Shown: positions 8,159 through 16,168 of the stretch, one piece after another
Position numbering within the stretch: position 1 is the first letter of the stretch
How the letters are laid out: every line of letters begins with the position of its first letter
Source of the DNA: an uncultured Ruminococcus sp.
GTDB taxonomy: Bacteria > Bacillota > Clostridia > Oscillospirales > Acutalibacteraceae
Reading direction: 5' to 3'
Length of the DNA: 51,743 nucleotides
NCBI GenBank assembly: GCA_902779615.1
Contig: CACZCM010000012.1
Coordinates: 1 to 51,743 of the forward strand
The notes under the pieces: generated by a model
The model's database searches: none
Seen by the model: the letters and a program-made list of their open reading frames with translations, nothing else
Told to the model about the DNA's origin: nothing
Made by a program: the position numbers and the translations under genes

Positions 8159-9434
8159 CATGGATATCAGAACAGTCGAAAGCAGTATTGTAAAAGATAA
8201 GTATTATGTTATAGATCATTCTTCGGGTCTGACGATATATGTCTACCCCAAGCCGGGATACAATTCATCATACGCAATTTTCGGCACAAATTACGGCTCC
8301 GTCAACACTCGCTTTAAGGTCGACGGAGGCGAGGAGATAGTCACTCCCGACGGTATCGCGCACTATCTGGAGCACAAGATGTTCGAAAGCGAGGACGGCG
8401 ACGCATTCGCACGCTACGCAAAGACCGGCGCAAACGCAAATGCATACACGTCGTTTGAGAAGACCTGCTATTTGTTCTCATGCGGAGATCATTTCGAGGA
8501 GTCGCTTGAAATACTGCTGGATTTTGTTCAGTCGCCGTACTTCACCGCAGAAACGGTTGCAAAGGAACAGGGAATTATCGGTCAGGAGATCAAGATGTAT
8601 GACGATTCACCGTCATGGAGAGTGATGTTCAACACGCTGGTGGGAATGTATCAGAAGCACCCCGTTCGAGTTGACATTGCGGGTACGGTCGAATCGATAG
8701 CCGAGATAACAGCTGAGAAGCTGTACCAATGCTACAACAGCTTTTACAATCTGCACAACATGGTGCTGTGCGTTGCAGGCAACGTAACGGCGGAACAGGT
8801 ACTCAAAATCGCCGACAAGCTTTTAAAGCCGAATGAAAAGCATGATGTAGAGCCGATATTTGAAGACGAGCCTTATGAGGTAGGTCAGGAATATGTGGAA
8901 CAGACCTTTGCGGTAAATATCCCAATGTTCGATCTGGGCTTCAAAGAAAAGGTCGGCGCAGAACCGATCACCTCGCAGCAGGCAGCGTACAACGACATAC
9001 TGCTTTATGCGCTGGCGTCGCCGTCAAGCCGACTGTACAATGATCTATTGAACAGCGAACTGATCAACGACACCTTCGGCTACGAAAGACTGGAAGGTCC
9101 CGGCTACGCCGCAATTCTGTTCGGCGGTGAATCAAGAGAGCCTAAAAAGGCAGCCGAAGTAATTAAGAAACACATCGCCGAGCTGAAACAGAGCGGCGTA
9201 CCTCAGGAAGAATTTGAGAGAGCGAAAAGAGCCGTTTACGGCAGCGTGATCTCAGATTTCAACTCCAACGACTCGATAGCAAACGTAATGGTAGATATGC
9301 ATTTTGAACAGAGAGAGCTTTTCTCGTATGTTGACGCCATTGCCAACGCCACATTGGAAGACATAAACGCAAGGCTTGATGAAGTACTTGACGTAAACAA
9401 CTGCACTTTATCGGTAGTTACCGCAGAGAAATAA
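8148..9434 (+). CDS. M16-family zinc metallopeptidase, active subunit (YmfH-like)
   Basis: The 428-residue product has the inverted zinc motif HYLEH at residues 72-76 and the third zinc ligand likely Glu147 in GQEIKMYDD, both expected for an active M16 peptidase. The C-terminal substrate region contains PSSRLYNDLLN. It overlaps the preceding inactive M16 gene by 11 bases, so the pair probably makes a heterodimer of catalytic and scaffold subunits. In B. subtilis the equivalent pair ymfF-ymfH lies in a locus linked to EF-P modification; no such partner is visible here, so the substrate is unknown. A strong terminator follows. Confidence 0.93.
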   Translation: MKINMDIRTVESSIVKDKYYVIDHSSGLTIYVYPKPGYNSSYAIFGTNYGSVNTRFKVDGGEEIVTPDGIAHYLEHKMFESEDGDAFARYAKTGANANAYTSFEKTCYLFSCGDHFEESLEILLDFVQSPYFTAETVAKEQGIIGQEIKMYDDSPSWRVMFNTLVGMYQKHPVRVDIAGTVESIAEITAEKLYQCYNSFYNLHNMVLCVAGNVTAEQVLKIADKLLKPNEKHDVEPIFEDEPYEVGQEYVEQTFAVNIPMFDLGFKEKVGAEPITSQQAAYNDILLYALASPSSRLYNDLLNSELINDTFGYERLEGPGYAAILFGGESREPKKAAEVIKKHIAELKQSGVPQEEFERAKRAVYGSVISDFNSNDSIANVMVDMHFEQRELFSYVDAIANATLEDINARLDEVLDVNNCTLSVVTAEK

Positions 9435-9454
9435 CAAAAACACGTCAATATGCA

Positions 9455-9502
9455 ATTACTCCCTCACAGGATCTTTTATCCGTGAGGGAGTAATGTTTTT
9501 TG
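9455..9502. terminator. Bidirectional terminator between M16 operon and leuS
   Basis: Arms ATTACTCCCTCAC (9455-9467) and GTGAGGGAGTAAT (9482-9494) form a perfect 13-bp stem with a T-run after it on the plus strand. The convergent genes on both sides suggest use in both directions. Confidence 0.9.
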
Positions 9503-9522
9503 AAAAAAACTATATATTCGGT

Positions 9523-11931
9523 TTACTTCTTAACTACAATGTTAACAAGCTTGCCCTTAACGTAGATCTCCTTAACAATGTTCATGCCGTCGATCGCCGC
9601 CGCAACCTTTGCGTCAGCCTTTGCCGCTGCGATCGCTTCGTCATTTCCGGCGTCTGCCGCAATGTTCAGACGAGCCTTTATCTTGCCGTTGACCTGAACT
9701 GCGATCTCTACAGTTTCGTCCTTGCACTTCGCCTCGTCATACTCAGGCCACTTCTGCTCTGCAACAAGTCCTTCGCCAAGCTTTGCGATCTCCCAGACCT
9801 CTTCCGTTACGTGCGGCGCAAACGGATTGAGCAGCAGCGCAAAAATTCTCAATTCGCCCTTTGTAATGCCCTTCTGTCCGAACACGTTGATAAGCGACAT
9901 TAGACACGCGATCGCCGTGTTGAATTTAAGCGTTTCGATGTCCTCGTCAACCTTCTTGATCGCCTTGTGGATATCGCTCTCAACCTCGCTGCGGATCTCG
10001 TCGCTGTCGATCACGTTCTCTGCAAGGTTGTAGAAACGTTCAACAAGTCTGCGGCAGCCCTTGATGCCCTTCGGATCCCACGGCGCGGCCTTCTCGAAAT
10101 CACCGATAAACATCTCGTACAGACGAAGCGTGTCTGCGCCGTACTCGTTAACAACATCGTCGGGGTTGACAACATTTCCCCTCGACTTGCTCATCTTCAC
10201 GCCGCCTTCGCCCAGAACCATGCCGTGGCTCGTGCGCTTTGCATACGGCTCGGGCGTGGGAACTGCGCCGATGTCATACAGGAACTTGTGCCAGAAACGG
10301 CTGTAAAGCAAGTGCAGCGTTGTGTGCTCCATGCCGCCGTTGTACCAGTCAACGGGCGCCCAGTAATTGAGAGCCTCCTTGCTCGCAAGCGCATTATCGT
10401 TGTGGGGGTCCATGTATCTCAGGTAGTACCACGACGAACCCGCCCACTGCGGCATCGTATCAGTTTCACGCTTTGCATCGCCGCCGCACTTCGGACACTT
10501 CACGTTGACCCACTCTTCGATATTCGCAAGCGGAGATTCTCCCGTATCGGTCGGCTCGTAGCTGTCAACCATCGGCAGCTCAAGCGGAAGTTCTCTCTCG
10601 TCCATCGGAACAAATCCGCAGCACGGACAATTAATGATCGGGATCGGCTCGCCCCAGTAACGCTGACGCGAGAACACCCAGTCGCGCAGCTTGAAGTTGA
10701 CCTTCTCCTTGCCCTTGCCGTTTTCTTTAAGCCACTCCTTGATCTTGACCTTTGCCTCTTCGACCGTCAGCCCGTCAAGAATACCGCTGTTCACCATAAC
10801 GCCGGTTGCGCAGTCGGTGAACGCTTCGTTTTGAACGTCGCCGCCCTTAACGACCTCGATTATCGGCAGATCGAACTTCTTCGCAAACTCCCAGTCACGG
10901 GTATCATGCGCCGGTACAGCCATAATTGCGCCCGTGCCGTATGAAACGAGAACGTAGTCCGAAATAAAGATCGGAATTTCCTTATCGTTTACGGGATTGA
11001 TCGCGCGAATGCCCTTAATGAGCACACCGGTCTTATCCTTCGCCATTTCGGTGCGCTCGAAATCGCTCTTGCGCGCCGCCTGAGCCTGATATGCGCGAAC
11101 CTCGTCTATGTTCTCGATCTTGTCAGCCCACTTGTCGATGTACGGGTGCTCGGGGGATACTACCATGTATGTTGCGCCGAAAAGCGTGTCGGGGCGCGTT
11201 GTATAAACCGTAAGAATATCGCCTGTTGTAGCGGTAAAATCGACCTCCGCGCCGGTCGAACGTCCAATCCAGTTGCGCTGCTGAAGCTTTACTCTTGACG
11301 GATAGTCAACCGTATCGAGATCGTCGGAAAGTCTTTCGGCATACTCTGTAATTTTGAGCATCCACTGCGACTTGACCTTACGAACGACCTCGCTGCCGCA
11401 GCGTTCGCACACACCGTTTACGACTTCCTCGTTCGCAAGCACGCATTTACACGAAGTACACCAGTTGACCGCCATTTCCTTTTTATAAGCAAGACCGTGC
11501 TTAAAGAGTTGGAGGAAGATCCACTGCGTCCACTTGAAATACTTCGGGTCGGTGGTGTTGACCTCTCTGCTCCAGTCGAACGAGATACCAAGCGACTGGA
11601 TCTGCTTCTTGAAGCGAGCAATATTATTCTTGGTTACCTCGGCGGGGTGGATATGGTTTTTGATAGCATAATTCTCGGTAGGAAGACCGAAAGCGTCCCA
11701 GCCGATGGGGTAAAGAACGTTATAGCCCTGAAGACGGCGTTTTCTTGCAACGGTATCGAGCGCGGTGTACGGTCTCGGGTGACCTACGTGAAGTCCTTGA
11801 CCGGAAGGATACGGGAACTCGATAAGAGCATAAAATTTCTCTTTATCGGAATTCTCCTCGGCATGAAAAACGCCTTTTTCCTCCCATCTGTCCTGCCATT
11901 TCTTTTCAATATCTTTATGAACGTATTTCAA
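9523..11931 (-). CDS. leuS: Leucyl-tRNA synthetase
   Basis: LeuRS charges tRNA-Leu and edits mischarged amino acids. The 802-residue class I synthetase carries the HIGH-type motif HVGH at residues 48-51 and KMSKS at 579-583. The CP1 editing domain between them includes the Thr-rich [14 protein letters not shown]. Zinc-knuckle Cys pairs occur at [13 protein letters not shown] plus CERCG, and at CPCCG plus CPKCGG. The start is TTG (complement of 11929-11931), spaced about 9 bases from GGAG. No T-box leader could be recognised; the upstream gap instead holds two repeats. Confidence 0.98.
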   Translation of the reverse strand: MKYVHKDIEKKWQDRWEEKGVFHAEENSDKEKFYALIEFPYPSGQGLHVGHPRPYTALDTVARKRRLQGYNVLYPIGWDAFGLPTENYAIKNHIHPAEVTKNNIARFKKQIQSLGISFDWSREVNTTDPKYFKWTQWIFLQLFKHGLAYKKEMAVNWCTSCKCVLANEEVVNGVCERCGSEVVRKVKSQWMLKITEYAERLSDDLDTVDYPSRVKLQQRNWIGRSTGAEVDFTATTGDILTVYTTRPDTLFGATYMVVSPEHPYIDKWADKIENIDEVRAYQAQAARKSDFERTEMAKDKTGVLIKGIRAINPVNDKEIPIFISDYVLVSYGTGAIMAVPAHDTRDWEFAKKFDLPIIEVVKGGDVQNEAFTDCATGVMVNSGILDGLTVEEAKVKIKEWLKENGKGKEKVNFKLRDWVFSRQRYWGEPIPIINCPCCGFVPMDERELPLELPMVDSYEPTDTGESPLANIEEWVNVKCPKCGGDAKRETDTMPQWAGSSWYYLRYMDPHNDNALASKEALNYWAPVDWYNGGMEHTTLHLLYSRFWHKFLYDIGAVPTPEPYAKRTSHGMVLGEGGVKMSKSRGNVVNPDDVVNEYGADTLRLYEMFIGDFEKAAPWDPKGIKGCRRLVERFYNLAENVIDSDEIRSEVESDIHKAIKKVDEDIETLKFNTAIACLMSLINVFGQKGITKGELRIFALLLNPFAPHVTEEVWEIAKLGEGLVAEQKWPEYDEAKCKDETVEIAVQVNGKIKARLNIAADAGNDEAIAAAKADAKVAAAIDGMNIVKEIYVKGKLVNIVVKK

Positions 11932-12042
11932 TGTAAATGATCTCCTTTACTAACAGTTTTAATGTTTTGTAACTATTCAGTACCCCTCCGTCTTCGCTGC
12001 CGCGTCGGTCGGTGGTGCCCAAGCGGACACAGGCAATTACGC

Positions 12043-12112
12043 GATTAAACAAGCCTCCCCTACAGGGAAGGTGGCACGGCGTTAGTCGTGCCGAAGGGGT
12101 TGCAAAGCGTAT
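12043..12112. repeat. Half-copy of a GC-rich palindromic repeat upstream of leuS
   Basis: The 395-base gap 11932-12326 has no gene. This part carries CTCCCCTACAGGGAAGG followed by the hairpin GGCACGGCGTTAGTCGTGCC and AAGGGGTTG. The CTCCCCTACAGGG core also occurs in the inverted-repeat element at 37147-37298. Positions 11990-12035 also share the GCCGCGTCGGTCGGTG segment of family A. It looks like decayed mosaic repeat sequence. Confidence 0.55.
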
Positions 12113-12121
12113 TTCAAGCGA

Positions 12122-12257
12122 ATTAAAAGCTCTGCTTTAAACAAGCAGAGACAAAGCCAAAGGCTTTGTGCGTTCAGTAGGGGATTTATACACCTACTGA
12201 ACGTGGGGATGGAACCCGCCGCCTATAGAGGCGAGGGACATTCCCCTCTGCGGTTAT
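12122..12257 (-). repeat. Family B structured repeat, full-length
   Basis: Read on the minus strand this is the most complete copy. It starts ATAACCGCAGAGGGGAATGT, then has a GC-rich hairpin (CCCTCGCC/GGCGGCGGG), a long hairpin with arms CGTTCAGTAGG and CCTACTGAACG, a hairpin CACAAAGCC/GGCTTTGTC, a hairpin CTGCTT/AAGCAG, and the end GAGCTTTTAA. It lies downstream of rsfS in the same orientation, about 70 bases from its stop. Confidence 0.75.
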
Positions 12258-12326
12258 ATATTTTTTATTAGGTTCCGAATAGTTACCATATTTTCTAAAA
12301 ATCGATCGCCTTAATGACACCCCGCC

Positions 12327-12689
12327 TTAATTCTCGACAATGAGAACATCGGAAATATCTATCTCCTCGCCGTCCGCCCACAGCTTGTCAAGATCATAAT
12401 ACTCCCGAGCCTCTTCCGAGAACACATGAACTACAACGTCAACGTAATCCAGCAGGATCCAGCTGTCATTCTTGTGCCCTTCGATATGGCTGACGGTCTC
12501 GCCCGCCTCTTTCAGACGAAATTCGACCTCGTCCGCCAGCGCGCGGACCTGAGTTGAACTGAATCCCGTTGCGATCACGAAATAATCCGTCATTGCCGTT
12601 ACTGCGTCAACCTTTATGACTTTTATGCCTGCGCCCTTCTTGCTGTCGATGGCCTTTGCCGCAAGCTTTGCAGTTTCCAATGATGTCAT
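12327..12689 (-). CDS. rsfS: Ribosomal silencing factor RsfS
   Basis: RsfS binds ribosomal protein L14 on the 50S subunit and blocks subunit joining when nutrients are short. The 120-residue protein shows the family core DYFVIATGFSSTQVRALAD, then HIEGHKNDSWILLDYVDVVV and the C-terminal YYDLDKLWADGE. The SD AAGGAGTGACAG precedes the ATG. It follows nadD-yqeK, a common Firmicutes order (nadD-yqeK-rsfS), and a family B repeat fills the space between them. Confidence 0.96.
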   Translation of the reverse strand: MTSLETAKLAAKAIDSKKGAGIKVIKVDAVTAMTDYFVIATGFSSTQVRALADEVEFRLKEAGETVSHIEGHKNDSWILLDYVDVVVHVFSEEAREYYDLDKLWADGEEIDISDVLIVEN

Positions 12690-12760
12690 ACTGTCACTCC
12701 TTTATTTCTATATGATATTTTTTTACTGATCGGTAATGCTGTAAAGATCGATCAGTTTTT

Positions 12761-12892
12761 TAAAAGCTCTTCATTCAACAAGCAGTAGGCTTGCGAGTTC
12801 ATCAGGGGATATTTATGCAGCTGATGAACTTAAGACTTGATCCGCCGCCCTTAGATACGGGCGACATCTCCTCTGCGGTTATTTAGTACTAC
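12761..12892 (-). repeat. Family B structured repeat overlapping the nadD-yqeK 3' end
   Basis: On the minus strand the element begins AATAACCGCAGAGGAGATGT inside the last codons of nadD-yqeK. It then has a CCCGTATCTAAGGGCGGCGG hairpin (the TAA stop lies in the loop) and a long hairpin with arms AGTTCATCAG and CTGATGAACT. It finishes with GCAAGCC-type and AAGAGCTTTTA segments. The last roughly nine residues of the protein come from it. Confidence 0.75.
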
Positions 12893-14056
12893 TTCATTGT
12901 AGCACGCAACGGCGTTCGGGTCAATAGCTGTATTTTTTTCGGCAAGCTCGGCTATACTGAACGAAAGCCCATAGATCATCGCCGATTCAAGGCTTTTATC
13001 CGCAAGCTCCCTCATCTTTTCAACGCCGCTGTAGTTCCTTTCTGCGCTCGTGAAATCCGCAATAAAAATACATTTTTCAAGCAGACTCATTCCCGCTCTT
13101 CCCGAGGTGTGATATCGTATTGCATTGCAGATATCCTCGTCCGCAACTCCTATCACATTCTTTACAAACGCCGCTCCCGACATTGCGTGCCACAGCTTCG
13201 GACTTGAAAGAACAAGGTCGTCAAGCGGAACGCTGTAACGCTTCATGATATCCAGCTGATCCTCGTGCGGAGTTTCCTTCGTGATATCGTGAAGCAGTCC
13301 CGCAAGCTTCGCCTTATCCTTGTCTGCACCGTAAAGCCCCGCAAGCCGAACTGCCTCATCGGATACATTGCAGGAATGCTGATACCGCTTCTCGCCCATT
13401 CTCGCCTTCAGCACCTTGTGCAGCCAGGGATAATTGATCTGCTCTTTGTTCATATATAGATAATGCGCATAGATATACCGCTCGACATCTTCGCAGACGT
13501 ATTTTGAAATGCTCTTGTCGTTATAGACCGCAGCTCGGATCTGAGTGCTCGAAATATCGGACTTTTTCATATCAAGCACGATAGTTTCGGCGCCCATCGC
13601 CTTATACTTTTCGTCCATCTCATAAAGAAGAGTAACATCGCCGCCGCCCCGTGCAACAGTGCAGATCACCGCAAGCTTAAACAGCTCCTCGGGCTGTCTC
13701 CAATCAAGCAGCGACACAAACATATCTTCTCCCATTATCAGGTAAAACTCACTGTCGGGATAAATTTCCGAAAGCTGTCTGAGAGTATCTACAGTATAGC
13801 TTTTCCCCTCTCGTTCGAGTTCAATACTGCACACTTCCGCTTTTTTTATCTGCTTTGCGGCAAGCTGACACATCTCAAGACGTTCTCTGTTTTGAGCCAT
13901 GTTTTCACTTGATTTATGCGGCGGGATATTGGTCGGGATAAGCAAAAGCTTATCCGGCTTCAGCTTCTTGACGAACGCTTGGGCAATAGATATATGCGCA
14001 TTATGTATCGGGTTGAAGCTTCCTCCGTAAATGGCTATTTTACGTAACTTTTTCAT
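12851..14056 (-). CDS. nadD: Nicotinate-nucleotide adenylyltransferase fused to YqeK HD-domain hydrolase
   Basis: One 401-residue chain contains two normally separate proteins. Residues 1-200 are NadD, which adenylates nicotinate mononucleotide in NAD synthesis, with the nucleotidyltransferase motif GGSFNPIHNAH and C-terminal SSTQIR. Residues about 205-401 are a YqeK-type HD domain (symmetrical Ap4A hydrolase in characterised members) with RYQHSCNVS, the LLHDITKE metal site and IRYHTSG. In B. subtilis the two are adjacent genes, so this is a fusion of neighbours. The ATG at 14056 is preferred over a TTG three codons earlier. The final residues RRGDVARI are encoded by a family B repeat, beyond the usual family end. 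Confidence 0.94.
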   Translation of the reverse strand: MKKLRKIAIYGGSFNPIHNAHISIAQAFVKKLKPDKLLLIPTNIPPHKSSENMAQNRERLEMCQLAAKQIKKAEVCSIELEREGKSYTVDTLRQLSEIYPDSEFYLIMGEDMFVSLLDWRQPEELFKLAVICTVARGGGDVTLLYEMDEKYKAMGAETIVLDMKKSDISSTQIRAAVYNDKSISKYVCEDVERYIYAHYLYMNKEQINYPWLHKVLKARMGEKRYQHSCNVSDEAVRLAGLYGADKDKAKLAGLLHDITKETPHEDQLDIMKRYSVPLDDLVLSSPKLWHAMSGAAFVKNVIGVADEDICNAIRYHTSGRAGMSLLEKCIFIADFTSAERNYSGVEKMRELADKSLESAMIYGLSFSIAELAEKNTAIDPNAVACYNEVVLNNRRGDVARI

Positions 14057-14061
14057 TAAGA

Positions 14062-14370
14062 TCAACCCTTTTTGTTTTTCTTGGGTAATTCGATTTTCGG
14101 ATCCTTTTCGTTTCGTTTATACAAAACGAACTTGGAGCCTATCACCTGTACCACATCGGCTTTTACAGCTTCTGCGATCTGCTCTGCCGCCTCTCTGGCC
14201 GACAACTCGCAGGTTTCGAGAACTCTGCCTTTTATCAGTTCTCTTGCTTTAAGTGCGTCTGCTGCCTGCTTCTCGATCTGCTCGCTCATGCCGCCCTTGC
14301 CGACCATCAGTATCGTGTCGATACCGTTTGCAAGTGATCTCAGATATGCTCTTTGTTTACTGCTTATCAT
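14062..14370 (-). CDS. yhbY: YhbY/CRS1 family RNA-binding protein
   Basis: YhbY proteins bind the pre-50S ribosome through a small CRM domain. The family start MISSKQRAYLRSLANGI and the GKGGMSEQI loop (GxxG RNA-binding signature) are clear, followed by VVQVIGSKFVLYKRN and a lysine-rich tail. The ATG at 14370 is chosen because AAGGAGAG precedes it at normal spacing; an upstream in-frame extension to 14427 lacks similarity. It directly precedes nadD-yqeK, as in other Firmicutes. Confidence 0.95.
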   Translation of the reverse strand: MISSKQRAYLRSLANGIDTILMVGKGGMSEQIEKQAADALKARELIKGRVLETCELSAREAAEQIAEAVKADVVQVIGSKFVLYKRNEKDPKIELPKKNKKG

Positions 14371-14429
14371 GTCATCTCTCCTTGCGGCACACCCGCCGCT
14401 TGTTCTGTACGTGTGCTTATCGCTCATTT

Positions 14430-14663
14430 TAACCTAATAGTTAATGCATCGCCTTGGAGCGGCGAGGGTACTTTATGCAAACCGTTAGTAAGGGACGCTT
14501 TCTGCCAAAGCGTCCCTCTTTCAAAACAGTCCCCCGGACTGTTTTGAAATTCACCCTTGCAAAGGGCCGAAACATACCTTCGGCGAGCGGGACTCCGTCC
14601 CTGCACCCTGCCCGCTTTTTGAAAAAAGCGGGGCAAAAACTTCGTGCTATGCTCTATCACACT
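14430..14663. repeat. Intergenic repeat, family A copy 3, overlapping the rdgB 3' end
   Basis: The segment shares GCGTCGCCTTGG-like, CCGTTAGTA-GGGACGCTTTC, CTGCCAAAGCGTCCC and CCCTTGCAAAGGGC blocks with 41295-41571. It contains several hairpins: GGGACGCTTTCTGCCAAAGCGTCCC, AAAACAGTCC/GGACTGTTTT and a CCGCTTTTTGAAAAAAGCGG terminator-like palindrome. Its right end reads AGTGTGATAGAGCATAGCAC on the minus strand, matching the conserved end of family A, and encodes the last codons and stop of rdgB. Confidence 0.7.
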
Positions 14664-15243
14664 TTAATTTTTCACTAAGCTCCCGCAGTGCCTTTCCTCT
14701 ATGACTAACACTGTCCTTCTCCTCGGCAGTCAGCTGTCCGAACGTCTTGCCGCCGTCAGTCAGAAATATGGGATCATATCCGAAACCGCCGTTACCCATC
14801 GGTTTGTCGGCGATCACACCGTAACACTTGCCTTCCGCCGTAATTATCGTATCTTTATCAATAATGCAGCATATCGAACAGGTAAAATGCGCCGTGCGGT
14901 TCTGCTTCTCCACTCCGTCAAGATTTTTGAGCAGCTTTGCAATGCGCATACTGTCGTCCGCGCCCTCGCCTGCGTAGCGTGCAGAGTATACTCCCGGCTC
15001 GCCGTTTAAAGCGTCCACCGACAATCCCGAATCATCGGCGATCGAAGGCAGTCCCGTTCTCTCAAATGCCGCCTTCGCCTTTATATATGCATTCTCCGCA
15101 AAAGTCGTGCCGGTTTCCTCGACATCATCAAGTGAAATCCCTGCTTCCCTCGCGGACACAGCTTCTATCCCGAGAGGTTCAAGTATCCGTCCGAACTCGC
15201 GCACCTTTCCGACATTTCCCGTTGCGATCAAAAACTTAGTCAT
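14647..15243 (-). CDS. rdgB: Non-canonical purine NTP pyrophosphatase (RdgB/HAM1)
   Basis: RdgB hydrolyses dITP, ITP and XTP to monophosphates, keeping deaminated purines out of nucleic acids. The protein starts MTKFLIATGNVGKVREF and includes the family motifs ETGTTFAENAYIKA, ADDSGLSVDALNGEPGVYSARYAG, GFGYDPIF and SHRGKAL. The ATG at 15243 is chosen because it matches the family start and lies 8 bases inside the end of ftsY, suggesting coupling. Its terminal residues CDRA and TAG lie in a family A repeat. Confidence 0.96.
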   Translation of the reverse strand: MTKFLIATGNVGKVREFGRILEPLGIEAVSAREAGISLDDVEETGTTFAENAYIKAKAAFERTGLPSIADDSGLSVDALNGEPGVYSARYAGEGADDSMRIAKLLKNLDGVEKQNRTAHFTCSICCIIDKDTIITAEGKCYGVIADKPMGNGGFGYDPIFLTDGGKTFGQLTAEEKDSVSHRGKALRELSEKLKCDRA

Positions 15244-16156
15244 TCTTTTCCACCTCAAAAAGCGCCTTTGCAAAATCATCCGGGTCAAACGGCTGCAGAT
15301 CGTCTATCTGCTCGCCGACGCCGATGTATTTCACGGGAACATCAAGCTCCTCTTTGATCGAAAGAACAATGCCGCCCTTCGCCGTTCCGTCAAGCTTTGT
15401 AAGCACGATACCTGTAATATCAGCAGCCTTCTTGAACTCTCTCGCTTGATTCACAGCATTTTGTCCTGTCGTTGCATCGAGAACCAAGAGAACTTCTTTA
15501 TCCGCATCAGGCAGTTCGCGGTCGATTATCCTGTTGATCTTCGCAAGTTCGTCCATCAAATGACGCTTGTTGTGCAGTCTTCCCGCAGTGTCAACAAGTA
15601 TAACATCAGCACCTCTCGCTTTGCCGGCCTGTATCGAGTCGAACACAACAGCCGCAGGGTCTGCGCCTTCCTTCTGCTTTACTATGTCACAGCGGCTTCT
15701 CTCCGCCCATATCTCAAGCTGTTCGACCGCCGCTGCGCGAAACGTATCGGCTGCCGACAAAAGCACCTTCTTACCGTCACGGCGCAGGGAATCGGCAAGC
15801 TTTCCAATAGACGTTGTTTTTCCGACTCCGTTTACCCCGATCACCAGCACAACAGACGGCTTCGTTGAAATATGAAGCTCCTGACCGCCTGTCAGCATCT
15901 CCGAAACGATCTGTTCAAGCAGCCTGTGGACCTCCTTCGGATCGGTCACGCCTTCCTTCTTGACCTTTTTTCTAAGTTCATCGCAGATCTTCTCCGACGT
16001 CACTGCGCCGACATCGCCCATGATGAGCAGCTCTTCAAGCTCCTCAAACAGCTCCTCGTCAATTTTTGTGAACGACTTGAGCATAGAATCTATCTGCCCC
16101 ACAACGGTGTCGCGCGTCTTCTTGAGTCCTTCTTTTATCTTAGCAAATAATCCCAC
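15236..16156 (-). CDS. ftsY: Signal recognition particle receptor FtsY
   Basis: FtsY is the GTPase that docks SRP-ribosome complexes at the membrane. The 306-residue product has the amphipathic N-terminal helix (MGLFAKIKEGLKKTRDT), the N domain, and the G domain with G1 GVNGVGKTTS, DTFRAAAVEQL, G3 DTAGR and G4 TKLDGTAKGG. The acidic A domain is absent, as usual in Gram-positives. It lies between smc and rdgB; the smc-ftsY pair is conserved in Firmicutes. Confidence 0.98.
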   Translation of the reverse strand: MGLFAKIKEGLKKTRDTVVGQIDSMLKSFTKIDEELFEELEELLIMGDVGAVTSEKICDELRKKVKKEGVTDPKEVHRLLEQIVSEMLTGGQELHISTKPSVVLVIGVNGVGKTTSIGKLADSLRRDGKKVLLSAADTFRAAAVEQLEIWAERSRCDIVKQKEGADPAAVVFDSIQAGKARGADVILVDTAGRLHNKRHLMDELAKINRIIDRELPDADKEVLLVLDATTGQNAVNQAREFKKAADITGIVLTKLDGTAKGGIVLSIKEELDVPVKYIGVGEQIDDLQPFDPDDFAKALFEVEKND

Positions 16157-16168
16157 AAAATCACTTCC

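Noticed and set aside
9967-10944. A 325-codon plus-strand open frame
   Set aside because: It is antisense to leuS and explained by codon bias of that gene.
11932-12326. Possible T-box leader of leuS
   Set aside because: No AGGGTGGNACCGCG antiterminator sequence or specifier loop was found on the minus strand; the gap is filled with repeats.
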